Source of the DNA: Eopsaltria australis
Lineage: Eukaryota > Chordata > Aves > Passeriformes > Petroicidae
Assembly (NCBI GenBank): GCA_034509425.1
Contig: JAVTVJ010000070.1
Span: 2,418,001 to 2,482,000 of the forward strand
DNA length: 64,000 bases
Direction: 5' to 3'
Of the stretch, positions 1 to 12,200 are shown piece after piece. A program made the translations under genes and the position numbers. Position 1 is the first letter of the stretch; every line of letters starts with the position of its first letter. The notes under the pieces were generated by a model. It worked only from the letters and a program-made list of their open reading frames with translations, had not been told where the DNA came from and made no database searches.

Positions 1-1220
1 ACATGAATGATGGCGCCTTGTCCGAAGAGTCTGGGTTGCATGTGTGGTTCCTCTTCACAAAAGCCAGTTTCACCACTCGCCTCACAAAAGAGCCTGAGCG
101 GGAAACTGGGAGCTGGGAGGGAAAATTTCCTGGGAGTAAAAGGCATATTTTTCTTTTAATTGTGTAGGAACTGCCTTGGCCTTTTGGAATCAGCGGCGTC
201 TAAACTAGTAAATAGTACCAGTTTAAAGCTGATGAGAAATAGCTACATTTTAACAAGTGTCTGCTATTTTTAAGTAATAACAGATCTGCTGCAGAAGTGA
301 TGGAAGCCCGCTATGACCTGCCACCAGACTGCATCAGCCTTCTGAGGGCCTTTCTATTTCCTTCAACCTTTTCTGAATTAGGTCTAAGGAAACTGCTTGT
401 ATCTCCCCGTTGTACTGCTGTCACTAGGTTTAAATGGAAATCTATTCACTGAAATACTTTTTCTCATCAGCCATTTTTTCCCAGATCGGATCAGATATCA
501 ATACAGTCTTTATTGGAAAGGAGCGAGGTCATGCCTGAGCAATGTTGTGTTCTTTTAATGAACTACATAGCTTACTTTTCATGCCCTCATGTTCTCAGTG
601 GAAAAAAAATGTCAGATTCCTTAGTGCTATCCCTTATGACACTTTCTCCTTCTTCTCTCCTTTTCCTGCTCTGATTCATGTCAAAGTGCATGTTTTCCCA
701 TGACCAACTCCTCTTGACGCACATCTCTATCAACTAACAGTGCGGTTACTCGCCAGAAAAGAGATTGCAGAAAAACTGTTGACAAAAAAAGGTACAAGGA
801 CATGAAACCTTTCTATTACCTGGAAAAAAAAAAAAATGGCACAATGGATGAACTCTGCAAGAATTCATTCCTTCTGCAAGGCATATCTCAGTCCTTCCTC
901 AGCCAGTAACAAATCTAAAGTCGACAGATCTAGAGGAATAAAATAAAAGTTGAGACACGATTGATCAACTAGATGGAAAGATAAAACTGTTTTTGTACTT
1001 TCAACCTAATCCAGGTGGCTCCTAAAATTAGAGAAACTTTATATCCTAAAAACAGGCAGTCAACTTCCAATTGACTGCTAAGAGTGATCAAGGTCCAGAC
1101 AAGTGTCTTTTCTTCATCTAGGTCCTCAGAGATGCTCAATCAAAAAGTGTTCTTGGAACAGTCTCAAATACCTGCTATGAATGAGCTACTTTAAGAGAGC
1201 ATCACCAATTTTGGGGGTTC
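1..1220. other. Non-coding stretch, left edge
   Basis: No gene or classifiable repeat seen. The first 330 bases contain scattered CpGs and mixed AT-rich motifs around 190-320, the texture of a non-repetitive, possibly constrained segment. Nothing in the reading frames resembles a known protein. An A-tract of 13 lies at about 824-836. Confidence 0.5.
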
Positions 1221-1240
1221 GTTTGGTTTGGTTTGGTTTG
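1221..1240. repeat. Short (GTTTG)n microsatellite
   Basis: Four perfect tandem copies of GTTTG. It is too short to be more than a simple repeat and has no evident retroposon next to it. Confidence 0.85.
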
Positions 1241-3789
1241 TATCAATCCCTTTAAATAATAACTTCACAATTATATTATGCAGCTAGAGTGTGGAGGACC
1301 TGGACTTGACTTTTTCCTTTAAAATCTCCAAATCCTATGAGGCTGTGCTGACTGCCAGACTATTTCTTAGTGTGAAACGGGCTCTCTCTGCCTTTTATGT
1401 TGGTGCTGGATTCAGAAGGCAGGAAAAAAACAAAGAACAACTGGGGAACAGCTGCTTCAAAAATTATATTTTATGGAATGGATCTTCCAAGGCAGATCCT
1501 CTCTCCTCTAGTTGTAGCTGCAGGCAAGGTTAGCACGCTAACTTTAGGTTGATCCTGTCTTTGGGTGCCACGGTGTGGGGAAGCTAATGTGCTACTTAAG
1601 AGTGTCTTGCACTAAGACTAATGCTGAATGTCTAGAGTACAGGGAGCCTGAGGGGCCGCACAGGGATTCTGAAACTCCTCTGTGTTGTAAGAAATACAGG
1701 CATTGTGAAGCTCAGATTTTTATGTACATAAGGACAGGACTCAGTTACAATGACCAAAACCCAAGAGCAGTTTATAACCCCCTGTGAGGATGGGTAACCC
1801 ACCAGCGTTGCCTGGTGTAGTCTGTGGTTCTGTCACTCACCCACAGAGCCTTCTTCCTCCACCTTCCAGATTCATACAGCCCTGTGGCTCCCTCTGAAGT
1901 CACTGAGAGCCAGGAATTTTGTGCATAAACACCCCCTTTTCTGCAAAGAGCCCTGAGTCTCTGTGGGTGCTCTAAACACTCCTCCAGAAGTTTCTAGTGT
2001 CCCTGTAATTTATACTGTAAACTCCCTACAGTGGAGCAGAGCTGAGCTGAATGCAGAGGGAGGGAGGCCAGGAGAAGAGACTGTCAGTAATATTTCTCAG
2101 TAGTCATCAGAGTGCAACATGAGATGTTCCCCATACTGTCCACACTAACATCTGTGTACATGAAACACAAAGAGCTGCAGCCGCAGAGGGAGGCATGTTT
2201 TATGTGGTGTACTTCTGTTTGGAGTATGCTGTTCTGGATGACTTCAGTGCATTTTCACAAGTAAACGATGTTCTTGTGTTTGTATTAAAATGCTAATTCT
2301 TCTTTTTTAAGTTTTAAGCCACAGTTTTAAAGACATATGAGAAAGACCTTACCCCCTGCAGATGTGTATCAATCTACAAAAGATGTAATATGACTTGCAA
2401 TGCCAGTAGGGCTGGTGTAGGTTCTTTGATGCTTAAGCATGGGAATTTATGAAGCGTATTTAGTGTTCTCCCATGTGGTCTGGTAGAAATAATGTCAAAA
2501 GAGGGATCGAATATGGGATTTCATAAACATGAGTACAAAAGGAGAGTCAGGTTTTTAGGACCACCAAATTATAAAAACACATCTTAAAAACAGGGACCTC
2601 TACAATCAGGAAGTACTGTAGAAATGTTGAAGGGAACTGCTGAAGGAAGGAAGAGCTGTGTATCATGAAGTGATGAGACTGACACTGGATGAAACAAGAA
2701 GACTAACACAAAATCTTTTGATGTGTCCAATTAATTTGGGCTGAAAAATAAAATGCTGTAAAGGTGTGGAGAAAGAGTACAGTTTCAAAAATGTTTTACC
2801 CTTCATATGAGTGAGCAATCTAGAGGTGATAGAGCAACTGGAAATTTTCCATCATTATCTTTTAATTAAAAAATAGAATGGTAAGTTCATAGTTGCACGT
2901 AAAAAGTGTATTATCCTAAAAATGTGAACATTTTGTAAAACAAAACCAAGGTAGAAACCACAAGCATTGTTATGCTTGGGGCAAAAAATATTTGCTAATC
3001 AATACTTCAATACTTTCAGGGCAAAAGTGGTATTTCAGAGAAAGAATATTTTCTTTAATTTTTAGCATTTTAAAACTTGGTGGATGTACTGCAAAGCTGT
3101 CACTAGATTTTATAAGATCTTGTATAAAATTCTAGGCTGTATAGAAGGAGGTGGCAATAATGAAAATGCCATCATGTTCCATTTGTCGGCCTTGCTTTTA
3201 GTGGTATTTGTCAGTGGTGTGTGTACACAGATGTGAGTACATCTGCATTTCATGCTTTGTCCAAATGTTTTTCCACAGACAAGGTGCAACTAAAAATCTT
3301 ACTTTTGAATGAGCTGGCATGTGCTATATGAGTTTTGGGGTTTTTTTTCCATGAGTTAAGCATTGCAAGAGAAGAACCAGATGATTAAATGTTAATATAA
3401 TTTTCTTTTCTGTGTGCAAAGGATGACTAGGGTTGACACTAGCCATGACTCACCATGAGAAAGATAAAGAAGCACCTTGCACACTCTCTCAAGGGAAAGA
3501 CAAGAAGTAAGGCCTTCACTAGGAATGGAAATGCTGTTAGAGAGATACAAGTCAAACCAAGAACAAAATGTTCTCACCACATGCTCAAGAAATGAAATTA
3601 TTATGAGTACTCATGAACAACAGCTGAAGAATCCTCTTTGATCAGAGAAGTACCTCTTTGCTGTCTCTATAACCTACTTTTTATTGCCTGGATTTTCAGC
3701 TTCTATATTGTGTACTATATTTTTCTGAATGAAGCTATTTTCTCAGTAAAATGTTCCATCACTGAGACACCAGTTCTACCCTCTGTAGG
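1241..3789. other. Non-coding stretch, no gene seen
   Basis: Unique AT-rich DNA. The segment near 1880-1930 carries wording similar to the 3' tails of ancient amniote SINE/LINE families, but the match is too short to call. Small open frames at 1291-1533 and 1575-1787 have no recognisable similarity and are treated as chance. Confidence 0.5.
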
Positions 3790-3812
3790 AGTTCAAATTT
3801 CAAATTTGAACT
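3790..3812. repeat. Perfect 11-bp inverted repeat, 1-nt spacer
   Basis: The left arm AGTTCAAATTT (3790-3800) is the exact reverse complement of the right arm AAATTTGAACT (3802-3812), separated by a single C. The symmetry stops at both ends (G on the left, T on the right). It could extrude as a small cruciform or bind a symmetric factor, or be chance. No transposon ends or target duplication were seen around it. Confidence 0.9.
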
Positions 3813-4439
3813 TCTGAAACTACAAATTATTTTTCAACAACAACAAAAAATCCTTATCTGAATTTCTGCTACTTTTTCTCAAATCTTACCAGGTTCCATC
3901 TCCGTAAAAATCCTTCTTGGTCACACCATAATTATTTCCTGCATCAGCCATTGACTTTTCCCAGCCAAAGAGGCAGATGTTAGTGAAGAAAGATTTCCAT
4001 TTTGAAAAGGAGGCTACCACAATAATCTACCTTTTAAATTCTTTCCTGAATTTTCTGTAGGTCCCAGGAATAGAAAAAAAAATCAGATAAATATATCTGT
4101 TTGAAGTCAAGCACTCCTATGGCTATGTCTTTCCCTTTCTTTTACTGGGCCATTACCTTGTAGAAACATAGGAATTAGGTCTTCTTTCCATCTTCCTTTT
4201 ATTTCTTCCTTTTATTTTAACACTCCCAAGCTTCTTAGACATCAGTATGCCTAGTTCAGGGCTGTTCTCAAAAGTGCTGTTCACTTTTTGTACTTCCAGG
4301 AGAAAGTCCTGTCTTAAAAAAAATGTATTTCTGTTTTTCCAAGTGGTAGTAAACCTGTGTGCAATAAAATTTGTCTTTTGTTTTTCCATGTGCTGTCTTA
4401 ACAATCTCATTTGTGCCACACCTATTCTTGCACAATAAT
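3813..4439. other. Non-coding stretch, no gene seen
   Basis: Unique AT-rich sequence. Overlapping open frames on both strands at 4153-4438 share no residues with families I recognise and are probably random. Confidence 0.5.
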
Positions 4440-4690
4440 TACTACCTCATCTTCTAATCCACGGCATAATGAAGGCGGCTGTAACCAATCAAATCATATT
4501 CTTTTTAACTAGCAAGCATCTATAATCAAGAGATTGATTTCTGGGTGAGCCACCTAATGGTGGGCTCTTATATCTGCTAATGTTCATGAAATTATAGCGC
4601 TAAATTCTTATTCTTGGTTTCATTGCTCCAGCACATCAACCGCACGCGGTCGGAAAACTTTGAAATTAAACATCAGAAGAGTAAGGGAAA
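4440..4690. promoter_or_regulatory. Candidate conserved non-coding element
   Basis: Within AT-rich surroundings this block has an isolated CpG cluster (near 4640-4650, core CGCACGCGGTCGG), an AACCAATCAAATCA stretch resembling CCAAT and PBX-type sites, and no repeat character. This is the look of many vertebrate enhancers. The call is compositional only and no conservation data were available. Confidence 0.22.
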
Positions 4691-7069
4691 GAAAGTTTCC
4701 TTTTGCCTCTCAAGAAAACGCATTGTTTAATTCATTCAAATACAAATGGAATGCACATACTAAGCCACTAGGATGTGCTTAATTTCTTAAAGATGTTTTT
4801 TTATGTGATGAAGTATCATCTGACCCAATAAACCAACTCTAGCCTGGGTTTGTAGGTTTGCAAAACAAGCATTACCCAACAAGCTTCCCACTTCCTTTTA
4901 TTTTGGTTTTCTGCATGAAAGAATCCCTTTCAGGGGAAATGCTACGATGGTATTTTCAGATATCCAGACAATATAGGACCAGACCACAGAATTAAAGTAT
5001 TTTCTTTGTCTTAAGGTAGCTTTCTTCTCTAAATATGAATAAACATTTGGATCAGATCAATTGTTTTCTTTGAATTATAGCAAAAGAGAATTAAATGATT
5101 AGGCATACAGTTTACTGGTATTATTTTAGGAGACAAACATTTTCATCGGATCACTTTTTAAGTTTTACGTTGATTAAAATTACTGCTTATAAGGAAGGTC
5201 ACAATGTGCTTGGAGTTTTATGTAAAATGTCAAGTGAACTAATAAAATGTCCTTTTATATAGACAGTGAAAATGCTGCAATTAAAAAAAAAAAAAAAAAG
5301 AAAAACTAAAAACACACATTATCTTAAATTTTAAGTAGAAAACAGAAAATCCTTCAAGTTACAAGAAGAAAAGGTTAAAATACACTTTTCACTAGTCTTT
5401 CCTGGGTGGTTCTACTCTCTTACAGCTTTGATCAGGAATAGCTGTGATTTGAAACAATCACATGTACATTTTAATGCGCAGGGACTGGACAAACAGCACT
5501 TTCCTAATAATGGGGGCAAGTTAAATAGCTTTGCTTGTGACCACAGAAATAATGAATGCTCAAATGCATCCACCACTTGTGTATCTTTTTTTTCTTTTTT
5601 TGTTGGACAAAGGTGCATCACTGAGGAAAATGCCCAGGAGGTACTGGCTTGGAGTGACAAAAGAGATCCCAAAATTTTCAAATTTTTCAATTACAAAAAA
5701 AAAAACTTTTAAAATATCACTCACTCTCAAAATACAGGCCCTAATTTCTAGTATCATCACACTTATGTTTCAATGAGTCTGTGCGTGATTTAATTAGATA
5801 ACAAAAAGGCAAGTGTGTCCCCAAAATCAAAGTATCTGGATTAAACAAACATTTTTGAGATCTAAATTGTAAGGCAACCTGTCAAACTAATTTGTGCTAC
5901 TCTACATCATCAAACTAATGCACCCTCTTGTCTATATCAAACATGCTTTTATGTTGCCATCAACTTAAAAATAATATAATACTAAAAATTATCTATAGAA
6001 CTATTGATTAGATCTCATTACTTATTAATCATGACCCATATTGCTCAGATAGACTTTCATTAAAAAACAAACTTTTGGTGCCTAACTTTTGACATGAGGA
6101 GCTTGGCCTCTGCCTGGAAGCCTGTCTTGGACCATGGCACAACACAAAACCCCAAAGAAAGTATAAGAACCACCCTAGTGACAGGAACTGGGGTTACTTT
6201 TCTTATTATCACAGTGCTTCATACCCAAGAAAAGATGGGGCTTTCAATAAAGTAGGAACTCCAGAACAAGAAGAAGTCACCTAAATCTATGCCTTAGCAA
6301 CCTAAAAAGGATCAAAAAATCACAATGCAGCCAGAGTTTGGGGGAATTTAGCCTTTATTTCACCCCCTTCCTCATCAGTCCTGGGAAGGAGAGGTCTGTG
6401 GCTGGGTGGGACCCCCAAATGTCTCTCCTCCTCCTGTCCTTATACATGCAAGAAGAAAAGATGACGTGAATGGACAGAAACATAATGGCTACAATTGTCT
6501 GCCCTCAGGAAAAGCTTTCTGTCTTCTTCTGCCTTTCTGCCTATGCCTAGTTTGTTCTTCCTCTGGAGGCAGAAATAAAGGAGACGAACCATAACAAAGG
6601 GCTCTTCTTGGCCATCTTAGAACATTTTGAGGTCTAAATCAAGAGCAAGTCACCTCAGTTCCTCAGGGGAACATGGTAAAAGCTGGCACCAGTGTGCATG
6701 GGGTTGTGGCAAAAGCTTCCATGTGAGTAAGAGGTGCCTACTCCAGCAGGGCTGACTGGGTCACATGCTATTGGTTTTCTGTGTTCATGAGGACCAAATG
6801 TTGCTTTAAAAGTGGCAGAGGAACGAAGAGCATTTAAAATAAGCCAATTTAAAGCCTGGGCTTTTGCTGAGCTTTTATAATCTGCCATTTACTGAAAATA
6901 TCTCTGTGTGTGAGATCTTTTCCCCTAAGAACATATGTCCTTCCTGCTTGTTCAGACTCTGATTCTAATCTCAATTGTTTGATGTCATAATCTGTAGTAT
7001 GGGAATGCAGAGAAATGCCTTCAAAAAAACCCCAGTGCTAATTGAGAGAAGGTGCCTTCTGGGGGTTTT
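4691..7069. other. Non-coding stretch with an A-tract
   Basis: Unique AT-rich sequence with no gene seen. An uninterrupted run of 17 A lies at 5283-5299. The sequence before it does not look like a processed transcript and no flanking duplication was found. Open frames at 5412-5776 overlap one another on both strands and encode low-complexity phenylalanine/lysine stretches, consistent with chance. Confidence 0.5.
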
Positions 7070-7210
7070 CTGTGTGCAATAGTTTCAGGAATGATTGGAA
7101 GAAAGCATATTAATCAATTTTGCAGATGATTTGCAGTGGGAAAAGATCATAAACCACTTAAAGGCTGAGGATAACACAGAACACAGTTTTCATAAAACAA
7201 AAGAAAAATC
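7070..7210 (+). mobile_element. Decayed LINE reverse-transcriptase relic (CR1/L3-like)
   Basis: From 7095 the translation reads EESILINFADDLQWEKIINHL. This aligns without gaps to the CR1/L3-type RT segment around the FADD box, where the usual form is a short acidic stretch, then TLIKFADD, about seven residues, and a V-N-x-L motif. Upstream, 7071-7105 resembles the codons for the family's N-I-F-I-N-D-L-E segment but in a shifted frame, and a TGA sits at 7092-7094. No further RT box can be followed after about 7200. The catalytic aspartates are visible but the element is a fragment only and cannot be active. A Penelope-type RT was considered and fits less well. Confidence 0.5.
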
Positions 7211-7689
7211 TAACATCACTTGGAGCATACTGGACATTCAGATCACTTCCCACAGCTATTCAGCAACCATTTTTGAAAACATTTTGAAAACCAGTACACA
7301 TGAGAGAATGAATCAATGACAATGTAAGAAATACACTCATGCTGTAGCCTTTGGAAGCACTAGGAAGAAACAGACATATTTTCAGTATCCAGTTTTATTC
7401 TCCTAAACTCCAGAAAAGATAATATTAGTCTTTAGCAAAATCAGTGCTGCAGTACTGTGTTGTTATTCTAGCAAACAGGATGAGATAACAGCAATCTGAT
7501 ATCCTATTCAAACATATTGTAAGTGCCATTTTCTTTATGCTGGTGCTAACAATGAACATCTGTAGAGTGCCTTTTAATATCAACCCCCACAGCAAGATTT
7601 AGTCTTCACCCTCAGAGAAGATAATTTTTTCTAATGAACTCGAATCAGTTTTTTTCTTATACTCATGAGCAATTCCAGCTACATATACA
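7211..7689. other. Non-coding stretch, no gene seen
   Basis: Unique AT-rich DNA. The open frame begun in the LINE relic runs to 7319 but loses similarity. It may hold further decayed LINE sequence that cannot be recognised by eye. Confidence 0.45.
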
Positions 7690-7890
7690 AAACTGTGTGA
7701 CTGCAGAAATGCAATTTCCCTTGTGTGTTGCAAAGATCAGAAATTTGAAGCTTCCAGCAAGTTACATCAAATATCATGGATTTGCATCAACATGCAAATG
7801 TTAAATACACTTGCTAATTTTGATTGTAACCCATGAATTGCTTTAGGTATGATCAGCATCATCTTGTCGGGATGCTTAGAGTTGGAAGAG
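7690..7890. promoter_or_regulatory. Candidate regulatory block with paired octamers
   Basis: Two perfect octamer motifs (ATTTGCAT at 7780-7787 and ATGCAAAT at 7792-7799) face each other across the 4-nt spacer CAAC. Octamers are the established site for POU-domain factors. The flanks are non-repetitive AT-rich DNA with scattered homeobox-like TAAT cores. Regulatory function is inferred. Confidence 0.3.
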
Positions 7891-8879
7891 TCCAGGCTTA
7901 AGTAAGCACAGCAACAGGATTGGTAAAATATGTTTTGAGAAACCATCTCAGGCCTCCAGACAAATCCATCTGAATGTTTTCACATTGCCTGTTATTTTAA
8001 AAACATGTAATCTTTAATATAACTTTTTCCTGACTTTTTAATATTTTTATGCCATTATCTCATTATCTTATTTTTTTGATAGCTCACCTTTCAGAAATTC
8101 ATAAAGAATGTCCCCTGTAATTGCTGTGATTTGGTTGTGGAAAATAGAAAATGTGCATTACACAGTATGCTTTTCACAGGTCTTTTGATTAGTAATTTTA
8201 TAATCTGGGAGATGAATAGAAGAATGAGATTAAAGTGGTCTCATCCAATTACAGGGTCCCTAGTTAAGCTATTTTACGTTTTTACTTTACTGTCCTGATT
8301 TGTAAAAAGAGAATTAAAAACCTATTTGCCTTAAACAGATATTATACTGGAGTTAATTGCTAATGTCTGCACACTGCTTTAAACATCTAAAGAGCAACTT
8401 GTGAATGGTAAGTGCCGCTTTCTCTTTTATTTTTTAGTCTATGTCTCACATACAGTTTTTACCTCTCTTCTCTAAACTCTTCCTACAGTTATTTTATATT
8501 TCTAATATTAATAAATCCAAAGTTATCTTCTTGATTCAGTCTTATTAAACCTGGAAAAATTCTCCATGCAAAATGTGACCATGTTGCATTTTCTTTCGTA
8601 TTCGTTGTGTTATGCCAACTGTTCTTTGTTAATTTTGTATGTCTTCATCCTATTAAAAGTCAGATGAAACCTTTGCCTTATAATCCCTTTTCTCCGGATT
8701 TCTTCTCTTTTCTCAAAATCATTTATTCTTATTTCTTTTCTGACTGTCCATCTGCAAGAATTTTCTGAATATACAGTGTGTGGGACCATTCAAAAAAATC
8801 AAGTCAATTCTAGCTTATGCATTTACAAGACTCGGATAATTTTGTATTCCTAGTGTGTAAGATGATTTTCCCATAACTT
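7891..8879. other. Non-coding stretch, possible MIR/L2 trace
   Basis: No gene seen. About 8270-8335 resembles the MIR/L2 end segment (a pyrimidine-rich lead into a TGTAAAA-like core and a purine-rich tail), but it is too diverged for a firm call. Confidence 0.35.
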
Positions 8880-9290
8880 AATTATGGTAAACAAGAAGGA
8901 GCAGGCCAAATGAAGAAAGACGGAATGTTTTGTTTTCTAATGAATTTCACACAGACGTAGCAGTTTCTCTCGTGCTGGCTTAAAACAAGCAGCACGCAAG
9001 TGGTATGAACAACACTGTCAGCAGCAGCCTCATTTGCTTAACCTCAGTGCATTAAAAAAAAGAGATGAAGTTTTTTGGAATGCAAATATTATTGTGAAAT
9101 GGGGGGAAAAAAGAGGAAAGGAAAAAATATAGGTTACACATGGCTGCTTTTAATGGAAATAGTATGATGTCGTTTCTCCCTTTCTTCATGGTTTGAAGTC
9201 AGCGATCCCCAGAGAGAAAAATTCTGAAGTTGTAATGAAAAGGGATCATTTCAGAACACATAACAGGCAGTTCCCTCTTCTTTTATGTTC
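8880..9290. promoter_or_regulatory. Candidate conserved non-coding element
   Basis: A non-repetitive block with isolated CpGs (near 8955, 8972, 8996 and 9169), an ATGCAAAT octamer at 9080-9087 and dense AT-rich motif-like words. The composition differs from its flanks and from any repeat I recognise. Enhancer function is an inference. Confidence 0.22.
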
Positions 9291-12200
9291 TAGGGAGAGA
9301 GAATGTTTCCATTGTATGTGGCTTTTTGATATATGACTTTGAAAAGAATACTCAATCCTTCCATGAAAAGGTTGAATATTCTTCTTTGCTTAGTTCTCAT
9401 TCCTGAATTACATTGAAATCCCACTCCCTGGTTATTCATAACTTGCTAAAGTTTCCCTGTGAGGCTTAAAATTGCAGCAGCCTAGTCTAGTGAAGACATT
9501 TTAAAAAGAAATACCAAGCTAAAATAAATAATGCATTGCAGAATAAACAATATCTGAGACATAGCAGAGGGAGAATCAACACCATCCTTCCCTTTTTCTT
9601 TCCCTCATGGTGACTACAGAAAAATTTATGCCAGTAAAAGGTTTTGCTTACATTAAATTGTGAGGCCATTTGTTGCTGCAATGCATTTCAAGCTCTAAAA
9701 GTACTGGAAGGCTGAACTTGAGACATTCACACTATGTAATAATTGCTCCACTTACCAATTAAATCTTAAGCAGTTCTGTTACCAGATCCCTCTTTTGAAG
9801 CCTGGCTTGAAAACCAATCCAATAGTCCTATAACAGTGACTAAAAGAAAACTGGAGCTTCAAGAAATTTCTGTTGGATATTTTTCACTGTCATTCTTCCT
9901 GAGCTGCCAGTGCAGTTTAATGTTTCACAGTGTGAAGAATTTCTAAGAACAATTGGATTAAAAACAGGTCCCAAACAACATAAGGTGACACAAGCAGAGG
10001 TGTATGTCTGTGGAAGTAGGGCAATAAGGTAACATCTGTAAATATCAGCTGAAATTTTTAATCCTCTTTTAATTAGACTTTTTAGAAATAATTTCACACG
10101 TTAAAACTTGAAGCAAGGAGTCGAACATGGTGCTGCTGCACAATTTCCAGCTGACAGATCAGATGTTTGCTTTGCAAGTGTTGTGTTCTACTAACCTGAA
10201 GAGTATTCTGTTCATCTTCCCTGACATTAGACTAACAAAAATGTTATTAACCTACATATGTACCCCATATCCTTTGTAGAAAGGGCTTGCCAGTTGTTTA
10301 TATGCTTTTTCTGGATAAGATTACTCTACCTGTGAATTATTCTTTCTATTGACCTGCAAAGGAAGTTAGGTGATCAGTCCAAACATACCTATTATTTCAA
10401 TGTTAATTCATGGAAGAATTGTATCTCATCAGATCTCATGGGTCTTTGAATACTGCTTAAAAGGTGTTCTGAAGTCATACTGAAAGAGTACAGACCTCAC
10501 AAAAATATCTGGGTATGGTGTGAACTCAGTGTTTCATGGCAGGGATATGCATTTCATTCAACAGCACCGGGGAGCACAGGGAGTCACTGCTGACAAAAGT
10601 TCTAGTCCACAGACTAGATGACTTTTATGGGTATACATCTCTTTTAAAGGATCTGAGTAGTTTTGTGAGATTTAACTTGTCTTTTAAATAAAGTATGCAG
10701 GATTTAAAGTTTTAACTGACGTGCCCAGGCAACTTACATCTGCATTAATTATTTCGGGATTTTCCAGCAGTGTCTTGTGGTATTCATTTTCCATTTCTGT
10801 AATTAAAACAACAGTGACTTTTACTGAGTAAGGCACATAGGTTTAACTCATCCAGTAAGACTTCATTCAGGGTGACTTCCTAACTTTTTATTGTATGTGC
10901 TGAAAAATATTAATCTCAAAGTAAATAGTTTTGTAAATTCCCGCTTAGAAATGCGAACCTCTCCTGTCCAACACACTCTGTAAGAGTTTTTGTAATTACT
11001 CTTTTGTGCAGGATTCAGCTGACCTAACCCAAGACATAAAAGGTTAGCACCTTGCCTTAGTTATTGTCTATACAACTTCTAGAGACACAGGTAATCCCAT
11101 TTTAAAGAAGGTGTTTCAGATAGGTGCCCTGAATTACTTTCCTCAGGTATGGATATCCCTCCTTCCAAAGGAGCAGAGATGGCAAATGTGGACAAGACAC
11201 CTAACTTGAAGAGAGATCAAATGAATTCAACACAATGAAGTCCGTATTCTATATTTTCTTGGAGCAGAATCTTGTTCAAAGAAGTTTTATGGAAGACGGT
11301 AACTAACTCCAGGCTTTTTTGAGAAGAGCCCTTTCTACTGGAACAACAGTGTTTCACAGAATAAAGATTATATTTTCCCTTTATTCTTCATTTTATTTCC
11401 ATCTCATAAACTTCTCTGAATGCATTCTGATGGTTTCCAAAATGCCCAAAAAGGTTGAGGAAGGGCGATATAGGCACAGACAGCCTGAGCAGAGAGAGTA
11501 GCTCAGAAAGAAGAGCCTGGGATTCAGGTGAGGCTCACATGCTGTTGTAGTGAGGGCAGCAGTGGGATGGCAGCATTTCACAGCTGAGACTGAGAATGAT
11601 TGGGCCATCAGAATGACACTGAGTGATGGGGAGTGACAGAGCACGGTGGGAACAATGTGGGTTATCAGCTTAGAGGGAAAGGTCTTGTAAGACTTAGAGT
11701 AGGACTTGTAGGGCTAATGTTTCCCGATATCACTTTACACTCCAGCCACAAACACACGAAACTCACCAATAGTACAGGTTTAACTCATCCCCAGCCAGTA
11801 AAATGGGATGTTTTGGCAAGACTCCACTTAGCCTGATATACTTCAGGGCTAGATTTGTACTTTACATAATGTATTTCCTTGCATGGTTTCTACAACCAGA
11901 TCACTTTGGTCACTGTGGTTTGAGTATAGACTTGACCAAATCCAAATCTATGTCACAGCCATTTTAATCACAGTGTAATTATAGATTATAGCATTTTTAA
12001 ATGGCCCACATTCATGACTAAAATCCAAAAGGCCCATACTTGAAAATCTGCAGCAATCAAGTGCTTAAGCATCATTCAACAAAATCAGCTTGCAGTTGGG
12101 TAATGAAAATTTGAATCAACACGCTCTGGTAACCAGTAACCTTACACTGAATGCCAGCTGAGCATTTAAACTGAAAATGCAAAGCAGAGAAGCACAACAA

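Noticed and set aside
5283..5299. SINE tail
   Set aside because: No polymerase III promoter boxes or repeat body precede the A-tract.
7095..7319. Penelope-type reverse transcriptase
   Set aside because: The D-D box and a later lysine/arginine spacing fit superficially, but a gapless fit to CR1/L3-type RT around the FADD box is better.
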